Positions 45,419 to 53,711 are shown, numbered from the stretch's first letter. The stretch is DNA of 64,000 nucleotides from Marinitoga sp. 1197 (GCF_001021165.1 NZ_AZAY01000011.1:1-64000); one strand, 5' to 3'. A program made the numbers and translations. The notes: generated from the letters alone by a model not told the origin.

Positions 45419-46182
45419 TCCCCCTTTACAATAGCTTCGAAGATATCGTCTATAGTTATATGTTCTCCTTTGTTGTTTTTAATAATCCATACATTTTCTT
45501 TTTCTAAACTTTTCCATAAATACCCTTTTGTTTTTTCTTCTTTAGGAAGTGATATGGCAGTATATTTATTTTTTATATTATCAAGATAGTCAATTTCTAA
45601 TATTTTTCCTTTAGACATAATAGCAATTCTATCTGCAATTTTTTCGACTTCAGAAAGGATGTGACTGGTATATAATACACTTTTTCCATTATATGTAAAT
45701 TCTCTGATTAAATCTAAAACTTTATTTCTCATTAAAGGATCAAGTCCCCATGTTGGTTCATCTAAAATATATAAATCAGCATTTTGTGAAAAAGTTATTA
45801 TAATATATATTTGTGTAAGCATTCCATGAGATAAATTTGAAATCTTAATTTTTTTATCTATATTAAAATCACTTAATAATTCATATGCTTTTTTTATGGA
45901 AAAATCTTTCGTCAAAAAATTATTAATCTCAATCATTTTTTCAACTGTTAAACTTTTATATAATTGTTTTTTTTCTGGCAAATAAGCAATTTTTCCATTA
46001 ATTTGGATTTGACCTTTATTCTGTTTTCTTAGACCTAATATACATTTTAAAGTTGTAGTTTTTCCAGCACCATTTGGACCTAATAATCCAAATATTTCTC
46101 CACGATTTATTTCAAAAGAAATATTGTTTACTGCAATTAAATTTCCATATTTTTTTGTTAAACCTTCAATCTTTAAAATCAT
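45412..46182 (-). CDS. ABC transporter ATP-binding protein
   Basis: ATPase subunit of 256 residues. Walker A is GPNGAGKT, the signature is LSHGM (variant of LSGGQ), Walker B is YILDEPTWGLDP, and the switch His lies in VLYTSHILSEVEKIADR. I use ATG 46182, because GGAGGTGA lies just upstream while the in-frame TTG at 46197 is inside that site. The gene starts one base after the gntR stop. The C-terminal 50 residues, after DYLDNIKNKY, form a small domain of unknown role. Confidence 0.9.
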   Translation of the reverse strand: MILKIEGLTKKYGNLIAVNNISFEINRGEIFGLLGPNGAGKTTTLKCILGLRKQNKGQIQINGKIAYLPEKKQLYKSLTVEKMIEINNFLTKDFSIKKAYELLSDFNIDKKIKISNLSHGMLTQIYIIITFSQNADLYILDEPTWGLDPLMRNKVLDLIREFTYNGKSVLYTSHILSEVEKIADRIAIMSKGKILEIDYLDNIKNKYTAISLPKEEKTKGYLWKSLEKENVWIIKNNKGEHITIDDIFEAIVKGEW

Positions 46183-46183
46183 G

Positions 46184-46546
46184 TTATTCACCTCCAAATA
46201 AATCTTCTATAATTTCAAATAGATCTTCTTTTTTTATATTTGCACTTTTGCATGAAACAACTGCTTTTTTAAATTCTTCAATTTTATTATTAATAAAATC
46301 TTTTTCATTTATTCCTATAACAATATAACCAGAACCGCGTATAGATTTAATAACATTTTCATTTTCTAATTCTCTATAAGCTCTTGCAACGGTATTTAAA
46401 TTTACACCTAATTCTTTTGCTAATACTCTAATTGAAGGAATAAACATCTCTTTTTTTAATTCGTTATTTAGAATTTTCTCTTTTATTTTATTTTTTATTT
46501 GTTTATATACAGGAGTATGCGAATGAAAATCTATAGAAAACCACAT
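46184..46546 (-). CDS. GntR-family regulator, YtrA type
   Basis: Short GntR protein of 120 residues: winged-helix domain with PVYKQIKNKIKEKI at the start, FIPSIRVLAKELGVNLNTVARAYRELENENVI as the helix-turn-helix and wing region, and only a 45-residue C-terminal helical tail. That short tail is typical of the YtrA subfamily, which controls neighbouring ABC transporters. An inverted repeat overlaps its promoter. It is the first gene of the operon gntR-ATPase-permease-ybjQ. Confidence 0.9.
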   Translation of the reverse strand: MWFSIDFHSHTPVYKQIKNKIKEKILNNELKKEMFIPSIRVLAKELGVNLNTVARAYRELENENVIKSIRGSGYIVIGINEKDFINNKIEEFKKAVVSCKSANIKKEDLFEIIEDLFGGE

Positions 46547-46557
46547 TTATATCACCT

Positions 46558-46593
46558 CTGTAATATTATACTATTACAGTATGAAAATGTCAA
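46558..46593 (-). promoter_or_regulatory. Consensus promoter with overlapping GntR-type inverted repeat
   Basis: On the minus strand TTGACA (46593-46588), a 17-base spacer and TATAAT (46570-46565) match the sigma-70 consensus perfectly. The inverted repeat CTGTAAT/ATTACAG (46558-46564 with 46573-46579) encloses the -10 box, the expected place for repression by the YtrA-like regulator. Confidence 0.85.
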
Positions 46594-46664
46594 CAACTAT
46601 AATAAAAAATAATATTATTAATCTTATTTTTATTTTTAATTAATACAAAAAACATAATAATGTA

Positions 46665-46726
46665 TTGATTTGTAATATTTAAGGGATATACTATAGTTAT
46701 AACCCACCCCCCAACCATAGGGGTAA
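46665..46726 (+). promoter_or_regulatory. copA promoter with CsoR-like operator
   Basis: TTGATT (46665-46670), a 16-base spacer and TATACT (46687-46692). Just downstream (46702-46724) lies ACCCACCCC followed by AGGGGT, a C-tract/G-tract pair like CsoR operators. A similar element precedes the DUF302 gene at 50540. The csoR gene lies between them. Confidence 0.65.
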
Positions 46727-46754
46727 AGAAAAAAAAGGAAAAGGAGGAGTTCAT

Positions 46755-49244
46755 ATGATAGATAACGAAGTTTTAGAAAAAAATAATAAAGCTGTTGAAA
46801 AAGAACTTAATGTAATAGGCATGACGTGTACTTCATGTGCTCGAACAATCGAAAAGAAATTAGGAAAATTAGAGGGTATTGAAAAAGTTAGTGTTAATTT
46901 TGCTACGGAAAAACTAACTTTGAAATTTGATCCTGAAAAAATTAACGAAGAAGTAATTAAAGAAGTAGTAAAAGATGTAGGTTATGATGTTGAATCTCCA
47001 GTAGATTATAAGACTGTTACAATTCCAATTGAAGGTATGACATGTTCATCTTGTGCAAATGCGATAACAAAAGAAATTAATAAAATTGAAGGAATTGTTT
47101 CTGTAAATGTTAATTTTGCTACAGAAAAAGCTATAGTTTCTTATAATCCAACTATTACGAGATTATCAAAAATAAAAAAAGCAATAGAAAATGCAGGATA
47201 CAAACCACTTGAAGTTGATTCAAAAGATAGTGTGGATTTTGAAAAAGAAAGGCGTCAAAAAGAAATCAAAACATTATGGAGAAAATTTGTAGTTTCAGCT
47301 ATTTTTTCAATACCGTTATTATATATTTCAATGGGGCACTTGTTAGGTGCAAACTTACCAGAATTTGTAAATCCAGAAGTAAATCCATTTAATTTTGCGC
47401 TTATTCAATTATTATTGGTTATCCCAATTGCAATTGCTGGTTATAAATTTTATACAATAGGATTTAGAAATTTATATAAGTTAAGTCCAAATATGGATTC
47501 ATTAATAGCAATAGGTACTTCAGCAGCAATAATTTATGGATTATTTGGAACTATTCAAATTTATTTTGGTAATACCCAATATGCAAATGATTTGTATTTT
47601 GAAACGGCAGGAGTTATTATAACTTTAATTCTTTTAGGTAAATATCTCGAGAGTGTTACAAAAGGAAAAACATCAGAAGCTATAAAAAAACTAATGGGAT
47701 TACAACCAAAAACAGCATTAATACAACAAGATGGAAAAGAATTGGAAATTCCTGTAGATGAAGTGGAAGTTGGAGATATTGTTATTGTAAAACCTGGAGA
47801 AAAGATACCTGTTGATGGTGTTATTATTGAAGGACATACATCAGTTGATGAATCAATGCTAACAGGTGAAAGTATTCCAGTTGAAAAAAATATAGGAGAT
47901 AAAGTTATAGGTGGATCTATAAATAAAAATGGTAATATAAAATTTAAAGTCACAAAAGTTGGTAAAGATACAGCTTTAGCTCAAATAATTAAATTGGTTG
48001 AAGAGGCTCAGGGTTCAAAAGCACCAATAGCAAAATTAGCGGATGTTATTTCAGGTTATTTTGTACCAATAGTTATAGCAATAGCAATATTAGCAGCTAT
48101 AGCATGGTATTTGGCAGGTGCAGGTGGAATATTTGCTTTAACAATATTTATAGCAGTTTTAGTTATTGCATGTCCATGTGCTTTGGGTTTGGCAACTCCA
48201 ACAGCAATAATGGTTGGTACTGGTAAAGGCGCTGAATATGGAGTTTTAATAAAAGGTGGAGAACCATTAGAAACAACGCATAAAATAAAAACAATTGTTT
48301 TTGATAAAACAGGTACAATAACTGAAGGGAAGCCTAAGGTTACAGATATTTACACAAAAGGAAATTATTCAAAAGATGAATTATTAAGTATAGCAGCTTC
48401 AGCAGAAAAAGGATCAGAACATCCGTTAGGAGAGGCTATAGTAAAAGCAGCAGAAGAAAAGAATTTAAAATTAAAGAAAATTAATAAATTTATGGCAATT
48501 CCAGGACATGGTATTGAAGTAGAAATTGATAAAATGAATATTTATTTAGGTAATTTAAAACTTATGAAAGATAAAAATATTGAAATTTCATTAAATGAAG
48601 AAGCAAATAAGTTGGCACACGAAGGAAAAACTCCAATGTTTATAGCAATAAATGGAATTCTTGAAGGAATAATAGCTGTTGCGGATACAGTTAAACCATC
48701 AAGTGCAAGTGCGATAGAGAAATTACATAAAATGGGAATTAAAGTTGCAATGATTACAGGAGATAATAAAAAAACAGCAGAAGCAATAGCAAGACAAGTA
48801 GGTATAGATATTGTATTAGCAGAAGTTCTTCCGCAAGATAAAGCTAATGAAGTTAAAAAACTTCAGCAAAACGGAGATATTGTTGCTATGGTTGGAGATG
48901 GAATAAATGATGCACCAGCGTTAGCTCAAGCAGATGTTGGTATAGCGATAGGTTCAGGTACAGATGTTGCAATGGAATCAGCAGATATAATTCTTATGAA
49001 AAGTGACCTTGAAGATGTAGTTACAGCAATCCAATTAAGTAAAGCTACAATTAGAAATATAAAAGAGAATCTTTTCTGGGCTTTTGGTTACAATACCGCA
49101 GGTATTCCTATAGCAGCAGGGTTATTGCATGTATTTGGAGGTCCGTTGCTAAGTCCTATGATTGCTGCAGCTGCTATGTCATTTAGTTCTGTTTCTGTTT
49201 TATTAAATGCTTTAAGGTTAAAAACCTTTAAACCTAAAAATTAA
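46755..49244 (+). CDS. copA: Copper-exporting P1B-1 ATPase
   Basis: Exports Cu(I) from the cytoplasm. Two N-terminal HMA domains carry GMTCTSC (Cys25, Cys28) and GMTCSSC (about residues 95-101). Membrane helices follow, with an actuator TGES motif, the transport site CPC in [14 protein letters not shown], the phosphorylation motif DKTGTITEG, the SEHPLG loop, and [10 protein letters not shown]. The last two helices contain YN (GYNTAGIP) and MSFSS, which with CPC define the Cu(I) subtype. At 829 residues it has full length. AAGGAGGAG precedes the start. copZ follows 16 bp downstream. Confidence 0.97.
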   Translation: MIDNEVLEKNNKAVEKELNVIGMTCTSCARTIEKKLGKLEGIEKVSVNFATEKLTLKFDPEKINEEVIKEVVKDVGYDVESPVDYKTVTIPIEGMTCSSCANAITKEINKIEGIVSVNVNFATEKAIVSYNPTITRLSKIKKAIENAGYKPLEVDSKDSVDFEKERRQKEIKTLWRKFVVSAIFSIPLLYISMGHLLGANLPEFVNPEVNPFNFALIQLLLVIPIAIAGYKFYTIGFRNLYKLSPNMDSLIAIGTSAAIIYGLFGTIQIYFGNTQYANDLYFETAGVIITLILLGKYLESVTKGKTSEAIKKLMGLQPKTALIQQDGKELEIPVDEVEVGDIVIVKPGEKIPVDGVIIEGHTSVDESMLTGESIPVEKNIGDKVIGGSINKNGNIKFKVTKVGKDTALAQIIKLVEEAQGSKAPIAKLADVISGYFVPIVIAIAILAAIAWYLAGAGGIFALTIFIAVLVIACPCALGLATPTAIMVGTGKGAEYGVLIKGGEPLETTHKIKTIVFDKTGTITEGKPKVTDIYTKGNYSKDELLSIAASAEKGSEHPLGEAIVKAAEEKNLKLKKINKFMAIPGHGIEVEIDKMNIYLGNLKLMKDKNIEISLNEEANKLAHEGKTPMFIAINGILEGIIAVADTVKPSSASAIEKLHKMGIKVAMITGDNKKTAEAIARQVGIDIVLAEVLPQDKANEVKKLQQNGDIVAMVGDGINDAPALAQADVGIAIGSGTDVAMESADIILMKSDLEDVVTAIQLSKATIRNIKENLFWAFGYNTAGIPIAAGLLHVFGGPLLSPMIAAAAMSFSSVSVLLNALRLKTFKPKN

Positions 49245-49260
49245 AAAAGGAGGAGAAATT

Positions 49261-49578
49261 ATGAAAAAAGTAATTATTATTGAAGGTATGACTTGTGATC
49301 ATTGTGTTATGCATGTAAAAAAAGAATTAGAAAAGATTTCAGGACTAAAAATTTTAAAAGTTGAAATTGGAAAAGCAATTATAGAAGGAGAAAATTTAGA
49401 TGATAATTTGATTAAGGAAGCTGTAGATGAAGCGGGTTATGAAGTAAAAGAAATTAAAGAAAATGATGATGAAGAACATCATATGGAACATAAACATCAT
49501 CAACACGAAAAGCATCATCATGGACATCATATGGAACATAAAGATCATAAAAAACACAAAGGCGGTTGTTGCCACTAA
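49261..49578 (+). CDS. copZ: Copper chaperone (HMA) with His-rich tail
   Basis: Protein of 105 residues. Residues 1-65 form an HMA fold with the metal motif GMTCDHC. The last 40 residues are almost entirely His, Glu, Lys and Met with a terminal GGCCH. Ordinary CopZ is about 68 residues; the extra tail adds some 16 histidines that may store or buffer metal. Probable role: carry Cu(I) to CopA. GGAGGAG precedes the start. Confidence 0.9.
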   Translation: MKKVIIIEGMTCDHCVMHVKKELEKISGLKILKVEIGKAIIEGENLDDNLIKEAVDEAGYEVKEIKENDDEEHHMEHKHHQHEKHHHGHHMEHKDHKKHKGGCCH

Positions 49579-49589
49579 AAATTATAGAA

Positions 49590-49618
49590 AGACTGGTCTT
49601 TTAGGCCGGGCTTTCATA
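49590..49618 (+). terminator. Weak hairpin after copZ
   Basis: GAAAG/CTTTC outer stem with inner GGTC/GGCC pairing and one mismatch. No T-run follows, so it may only attenuate or stabilise. The csoR start is 28 bases downstream. Confidence 0.4.
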
Positions 49619-49645
49619 AAAATATAATAATGAAAGAGTGATATT

Positions 49646-49921
49646 ATGCATAAGAATAAAAAGGGATTAAATATTTTGAAAACAGCAAAAGGACAAGTGG
49701 AAGCAGTAATTAAAATGGTTGAAGATGAAAGATATTGTATAGATATTTCAAGACAAATTTTAGCTTCAATAGCTTTATTAAAAAAAGCAAATGCACAAAT
49801 ATTGAACTCTCATCTTGAAAGTTGCGTCAAAAATGCTGCATATTCAAATAATTCTGAGGAAGTAAATGTAAAAATTATCGAACTGGAAGAAATTATGAAT
49901 TATATAAATAAAACAATATAG
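49646..49921 (+). CDS. csoR: CsoR-family copper-sensing repressor
   Basis: All-helical repressor of 91 residues (DUF156). The Cu(I) site is complete: Cys31, His56 and Cys60, the same spacing as the Cys-His-Cys triad of the Mycobacterium protein. The N-terminal GQVEAVIKMVEDERYC is the family start. On copper binding it should release its operators; candidates lie before copA and before the DUF302 gene. An ATG follows AAAGAGTG. Confidence 0.93.
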   Translation: MHKNKKGLNILKTAKGQVEAVIKMVEDERYCIDISRQILASIALLKKANAQILNSHLESCVKNAAYSNNSEEVNVKIIELEEIMNYINKTI

Positions 49922-49941
49922 AATTTTTGGAGTGATGTGAT

Positions 49942-50250
49942 TTGGATAAATATATATTAATTTCTAATATTTTTAAAGCATTATCAAATCCTGTAAGATT
50001 GAAAATAATAGACATTATACATAAAAAAAGATGTAATGTATCTAAAATAATAGAGGAATTAAATCTTTCTCAATCTAATATTTCGCAGCATTTAAAAGTT
50101 TTAGAAGATGCCGGATTAATAAAAAAAACAAAGAAAGATAATTATGTTTTATGTGAAATTAAATATGAAAGTATTTTAGAAACAATAGATAATGTGGATT
50201 ATATTATAGAAAGAGAAATAGAATTCTCAAGAGAACTTATGAAAAAATGA
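49942..50250 (+). CDS. ArsR-family transcriptional regulator
   Basis: Winged-helix protein of 102 residues: FKALSNPVRLKIIDII, then the recognition helix region LNLSQSNISQHLKVLEDAGLIK. Only one or two cysteines are present (Cys in KKRCNVSK and VLCEI), and the classical ArsR CVC and SmtB alpha-5 metal sites are absent, so the signal may not be a metal. It starts with TTG at 49942 behind GGAGTGAT. The stop overlaps the frame of the next gene. Confidence 0.88.
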   Translation: MDKYILISNIFKALSNPVRLKIIDIIHKKRCNVSKIIEELNLSQSNISQHLKVLEDAGLIKKTKKDNYVLCEIKYESILETIDNVDYIIEREIEFSRELMKK

Positions 50251-50264
50251 AAGGAAAGGATAGT

Positions 50265-50495
50265 ATGTTACTAGAAATAAATGAAAATATGAGCTTAAAA
50301 GAAATTATGGATATGGATAATAAATTATTTGATGCATTAAAAAATTTTGGGTTTGATATTTGTTGTGCAAAAATGAGCAGCTTAAAAGACAGCTGCAAAG
50401 ATAAAGGATTAAATGTAAAAGTTGTAGTGAATAAATTAAATGAAGTAGTTGAAGAAATTAATTATATAGAAAAATTAATAGCAGAAAATGAATAA
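50265..50495 (+). CDS. ScdA_N-domain small protein
   Basis: Protein of 76 residues that matches the N-terminal ScdA/RIC domain: MSLKEIMDMDNKLFDALKNFG, then DICCAKMSSLKDSC with the paired cysteines. In ScdA this domain precedes a di-iron hemerythrin-like domain for iron-sulfur repair; here it stands alone. ATG 50265 is chosen for the AGGAAAGGA site just upstream; the in-frame ATG at 50247 overlaps the previous stop. It probably forms an operon with the ArsR gene. Confidence 0.75.
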   Translation: MLLEINENMSLKEIMDMDNKLFDALKNFGFDICCAKMSSLKDSCKDKGLNVKVVVNKLNEVVEEINYIEKLIAENE

Positions 50496-50521
50496 TTTCT
50501 AAGGTTTTTTTAAGGTTGATG

Positions 50522-50557
50522 TGTTATACTACAAGTGTCCCACCCATACAGGGGTGG
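50522..50557 (+). promoter_or_regulatory. Promoter and CsoR-like operator for the DUF302 operon
   Basis: TGTTATACT (50522-50530) is an extended -10 box. Downstream, CCACCC (50540-50545) and GGGTGG (50552-50557) form a perfect 6-bp inverted repeat with a 6-base centre. The G/C tracts resemble the element before copA, which suggests joint control by CsoR. Confidence 0.65.
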
Positions 50558-50582
50558 AAAAAACAAAAAAGGAGGAGTAAAT

Positions 50583-50966
50583 ATGAAATATGGAATTTTA
50601 AAAGAAACAGAATATGAATTTGAAGAAGCCATTATCAAACTTAATGCTGAACTACAAAAGGAAGGTTTTGGGATTTTAATGAGAATTGATCTTGATGAAA
50701 AATTTAAGGCAAAGTTAGGTATTGATTTTAAAAAGTATACTATTTTGGGAGCATGTAACCCTAAAAATGCACACAAAGCTATATTAGCAGAAGAAAATGT
50801 GGGTCTTTTTTTACCCTGTAACGTTATTGTTTATGAAAAAGGTGAAAAAACAGTAGTCGCAGCAATAAAACCTACAATTGCAATGAGTTCAACGGAGAAT
50901 GATGCGGTATATGAAATTGCAAAAGAAATAGAAGAATCATTGAAAAGAGCTATTAATAGCTTATAA
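50583..50966 (+). CDS. DUF302-family protein
   Basis: Protein of 127 residues with the DUF302 pattern: an N-terminal beta-alpha unit (TEYEFEEAIIKLNAELQKEGFGIL), then the conserved YTILGACNPKNAHKAI and VGLFLPCNVIVYEK with two cysteines in the typical places. Function is unknown; the family is frequent beside metal and redox genes. ATG 50583 follows GGAGGAG and lies after the promoter, so the longer frame from 50535 is rejected. It heads a run of small envelope genes. Confidence 0.9.
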   Translation: MKYGILKETEYEFEEAIIKLNAELQKEGFGILMRIDLDEKFKAKLGIDFKKYTILGACNPKNAHKAILAEENVGLFLPCNVIVYEKGEKTVVAAIKPTIAMSSTENDAVYEIAKEIEESLKRAINSL

Positions 50967-50980
50967 AAAGAGGTGAAATT

Positions 50981-51262
50981 ATGATGCATGGTTGGGGTTG
51001 GTCTGGTTTCAGACCTTACGGATATGGATATGGAATAATAGGTTCATTTATAAGTTTTATATTTTTAATACTTCTGCTTGTTGTTGCATATTTTATCCTA
51101 AAAAAAATTTTTACAAATAATAATTTTACTTTTAAAAATAATATTATAAGAAGAGAAGACGAAGATATATTAAAAATTTTAAATGAAAAATTAGTTAAAG
51201 GTGAAATTTCTGAGGAAGAGTATATTAGAAAAAAAGAATTAATATTAAAAAATTTAAAGTGA
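50981..51262 (+). CDS. SHOCT-domain membrane protein 1
   Basis: Protein of 93 residues. The N-terminus is rich in Gly, Tyr, Trp and Phe (GWGWSGFRPYGYGYG). A membrane helix (about 20-42) follows, then a linker and a C-terminal SHOCT module (ILNEKLVKGEISEEEYIRKK). SHOCT is a short C-terminal module thought to mediate oligomerisation. GAGGTGA precedes the start. It is the most diverged of four SHOCT copies in the region. Confidence 0.85.
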   Translation: MMHGWGWSGFRPYGYGYGIIGSFISFIFLILLLVVAYFILKKIFTNNNFTFKNNIIRREDEDILKILNEKLVKGEISEEEYIRKKELILKNLK

Positions 51263-51273
51263 GGTGAGAAATT

Positions 51274-51471
51274 ATGATGTTTTTTGGATTCCTTTTAATT
51301 ATATTAATAATATGGTATATAATGAAAAACCCAGATGCAGTAAAAAATTTAACAGAAACACAGAGTAAAAATAGTGCAAAGGAAGATGCTTTAAGAATAT
51401 TAAATGAAAAATTTGTAAATGGAGAAATAACAGAAGAAGAATATTTAAGAAAAAAGAAACTTATTGAATAA
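51274..51471 (+). CDS. SHOCT-domain membrane protein 2
   Basis: Protein of 65 residues, made of one membrane helix (about 2-17), a short linker and a SHOCT module (ILNEKFVNGEITEEEYLRKK). The coding DNA of the module is nearly identical to those at about 52099-52170 and 52980-53050, so these are recent duplicates. GAGGTGAG precedes the start. Confidence 0.83.
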   Translation: MMFFGFLLIILIIWYIMKNPDAVKNLTETQSKNSAKEDALRILNEKFVNGEITEEEYLRKKKLIE

Positions 51472-51501
51472 AGTTTTTTGGGAATATCTGAGGTGATTTC
51501 T

Positions 51502-51936
51502 ATGAAAGAATTGATGAAAGTTGTAGATATTGGTGATGAATATATTTATGTTCAAGCTTTAGAAGCCGCAAATTGCAGTTCTTGTGTTATAAAAGGTTCA
51601 TGTAATTTAACAGGTGATCCTAACAGAAAAATTAGAGCTATTAACAAATCAAATTTGAACTTAAATAGAAATGATTTTGTCTACATAAAAAAAGAAGATT
51701 CTCTTGAATCACAAGCTGCATTCGTTATGTATGGTATTCCATTACTGATAATGATAGTATTAACAATTGTACTATTTGTTATGGGATTGAATGAAATTAT
51801 CTCTTTTTTTAGTGGCTTAAGTGGTATGGTTATATCGTATTATTTTATACATATATATGATAAAAATATTGCAAAAACAAAATATATTCCAGAAATTATC
51901 GAAAAATTACAAATATATAATAATTTTCAGCTTTAG
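51502..51936 (+). CDS. RseC/MucC-family membrane protein
   Basis: Protein of 144 residues. The N-terminal cytoplasmic part holds a cysteine cluster (CSSCVIKGSC) that in this family can hold an Fe-S cluster. Two membrane helices follow (about 75-95 and 100-118). The family works with Rnf-type complexes to reduce SoxR or modulates sigma-E. No rnf genes are in this window. ATG 51502 has GAGGTGA upstream; the longer frame from 51478 has no site. It is inserted between SHOCT genes. Confidence 0.8.
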   Translation: MKELMKVVDIGDEYIYVQALEAANCSSCVIKGSCNLTGDPNRKIRAINKSNLNLNRNDFVYIKKEDSLESQAAFVMYGIPLLIMIVLTIVLFVMGLNEIISFFSGLSGMVISYYFIHIYDKNIAKTKYIPEIIEKLQIYNNFQL

Positions 51937-51947
51937 GAGGTGAAATT

Positions 51948-52184
51948 ATGTCATGCGGAGGTTTTGGGAGAGGTTTTTTTCATAATTCACATCACAATCG
52001 AGGATATCATGAACATCATGAACATCATAAAGAACGCCCAATAAACGAATCTAGACAACCAATGTTAGAAGAAACATATAAAGGAAGTAGTAGGGCTTTA
52101 GATATTTTGGATGAAAAATTTGTAAATGGGGAAATAACAGAAGAAGAATATTTAAGAAAGAAAAAGATTTTACTTAATAGATAA
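51948..52184 (+). CDS. SHOCT-domain protein 3 with His-rich N-terminus
   Basis: Protein of 78 residues without a membrane helix. The first 30 residues are rich in His and Gly (HNSHHNRGYHEHHEHHKE) and could bind metal. A SHOCT module follows (ILDEKFVNGEITEEEYLRKK). GGAGGTGA precedes the start. Compared with its sisters the membrane part has been replaced by the His-rich segment. Confidence 0.82.
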   Translation: MSCGGFGRGFFHNSHHNRGYHEHHEHHKERPINESRQPMLEETYKGSSRALDILDEKFVNGEITEEEYLRKKKILLNR

Positions 52185-52213
52185 GATGCTGTTAAATAAT
52201 GTGAGGTGTTTTT

Positions 52214-52789
52214 ATGAAAAAAATAATATTAATGTTTACCATTTTGAGTGTTGTAATAGTATCGTTTAGTAATATAATAGATTTTTCTATTGAAACCATC
52301 AATAAAACATATTTAAATGATGAAACAAAAAGTTATTTTGATATATATGGTAGAATAAATATTTTTTCTTTATATACAAATATTCCTTTAGCTATAGATA
52401 ACTATTATAAAAAAGATTTTAGTGAAATTTTAATATATCCAAATAAAAATATTAATTTAGATGATATAAAAGTTGGAATTGATATAGTTAATACAGGATT
52501 TAAAACAAATAATTTATTTATTTTCCCCATGATGCATATGATGTTTTATAAAAGAATAATTAAAGAAAATAATAAGGAAAATACAATATATATTCCGTTT
52601 AGAATAGCAATAGAAAATAAAATAAAAGATATCACAGATTATGAAAAAATAGATGTTGTATTAAGTAGCGGGATAGCTTTTGATAATAAATATATTATAG
52701 AAGTTGGAATAAAAGATAATGTCGGAAATATTATAAATAATACTTTTAAATTTGATTGGATAATAGGATTGAGATATAACATATTTTAA
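52214..52789 (+). CDS. Exported beta-rich protein of unknown function
   Basis: I recognise no family. The 191 residues start with a signal peptide (IILMFTILSVVIVSFS) and continue with alternating polar/hydrophobic stretches, a Met/His patch FPMMHMMFYK, and end in Phe (GLRYNIF). That suggests an outer-envelope beta-barrel or beta-rich protein. GAGGTG precedes the start. It lies in the metal island between SHOCT genes, so a role in metal passage or binding is possible but unproven. Confidence 0.65.
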   Translation: MKKIILMFTILSVVIVSFSNIIDFSIETINKTYLNDETKSYFDIYGRINIFSLYTNIPLAIDNYYKKDFSEILIYPNKNINLDDIKVGIDIVNTGFKTNNLFIFPMMHMMFYKRIIKENNKENTIYIPFRIAIENKIKDITDYEKIDVVLSSGIAFDNKYIIEVGIKDNVGNIINNTFKFDWIIGLRYNIF

Positions 52790-52805
52790 TTAGGAGGTGA
52801 AAATT

Positions 52806-53057
52806 ATGCCTTGTTGGGGTTGGAGTGGCTTTTATGGATATGGTGGCATTATAGGATCATTAATAGGTTTTGGTTTTATGATTCTATTGATAATAATAGT
52901 GTATTTTTTATTTAAAAATTTAGTTAAGCCTAACAATTCGAAAAAATCAAATGTAAAAACAAACAATGAAGATTTATTGAGAATTTTGAATGAAAAATTT
53001 GTAAATGGAGAAATAACAGAAGAAGAGTATATGAGAAAAAAGAAACTTATCGAATAG
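52806..53057 (+). CDS. SHOCT-domain membrane protein 4
   Basis: Protein of 83 residues: CWGWSGFYGYGG at the N-terminus, a membrane helix (about 16-38), a linker and a SHOCT module (ILNEKFVNGEITEEEYMRKK). Copy 1 has the same Trp/Gly/Tyr start, so copies 1 and 4 are closest in architecture, while the SHOCT DNA matches copies 2 and 3. ATG 52806 follows GGAGGTGA. Confidence 0.83.
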   Translation: MPCWGWSGFYGYGGIIGSLIGFGFMILLIIIVYFLFKNLVKPNNSKKSNVKTNNEDLLRILNEKFVNGEITEEEYMRKKKLIE

Positions 53058-53069
53058 GGAGGTGAAACA

Positions 53070-53705
53070 ATGAAAAATAAATTTTTAATGGGAATTGTTT
53101 TAATTTTGAGCTTATCATTAATGTTTGCTCATGGTGAAAATTTAGGAACAGTAAATGAAAATAATGAATCAATAATTTCAGTAAATTTGGATTTGAAAGT
53201 TGTTGAATTAAACGAACAAATGCCGGTGGCATTAGCTGAAGATAATAAAGGAACCTATTACGTATTAAGATTAGACAATATGTATATGTTTTATAATGAT
53301 TTGCCAATAGTTGAAGGAAAAGAAATTAAAGTTAAAGCAGTAGTTTTATACAGTTTTTCAAAAATTGAAGAATTAATTGTAACATCAGTAGAAATTGACA
53401 ATAAAATATATATAATACCGGAGAATTTTGCTTATGGAATGATGGGTGGATATGGTTATCCGGGTATGATGAATATGATGATGAGTGGATATGGACAAAT
53501 TCCTAATGGATATAATATGATGGGTGGATATGGTTATCCAGGTATGATGAATATGATGATGGGCGAATATGGATATTCAGATATGATGAATGAAAATGAA
53601 TATGAAAATATGATGAATTACCCAAATAATTATTATCAATATAACGAACAATCAAAAGATGAAGATAATAATAATGATAAAAAAATGGATATGGAAAATA
53701 AATAA
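53070..53705 (+). CDS. Secreted Met/Gly/Tyr-rich repeat protein
   Basis: Protein of 211 residues. A signal peptide (about 1-20, ending LMFAHG) is followed by a folded part (about 30-115) and a low-complexity tail with runs such as GGYGYPGMMNMMM repeated twice, then YSDMMNENEYENMMNY. Methionine clusters of this kind bind Cu(I) in other proteins. It lies among copper genes, so a metal-binding role outside the membrane is a reasonable guess. GGGAGGTG precedes the start, and a strong terminator follows. Confidence 0.75.
   Translation: MKNKFLMGIVLILSLSLMFAHGENLGTVNENNESIISVNLDLKVVELNEQMPVALAEDNKGTYYVLRLDNMYMFYNDLPIVEGKEIKVKAVVLYSFSKIEELIVTSVEIDNKIYIIPENFAYGMMGGYGYPGMMNMMMSGYGQIPNGYNMMGGYGYPGMMNMMMGEYGYSDMMNENEYENMMNYPNNYYQYNEQSKDEDNNNDKKMDMENK
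53439..53561 (+). repeat. 45-bp tandem repeat inside the Met-rich gene
   Basis: Copy 1 (53439-53483) and copy 2 (53517-53561) differ at one base; the period is 78 bp. They encode the two MMGGYGYPGMMNMMM blocks. Confidence 0.92.
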
Positions 53706-53711
53706 AATTTT

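Larger units (their letters stand above)
51390..53054 (+). repeat. Three dispersed near-identical SHOCT coding segments
   Basis: About 60 bp starting with GATGAAAAATTTGTAAATGG or its AATGAA variant recur in SHOCT genes 2, 3 and 4 (near 51400, 52108 and 52989), with only a few synonymous or neutral changes. Copy 1 (near 51181) is more diverged. Confidence 0.88.
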
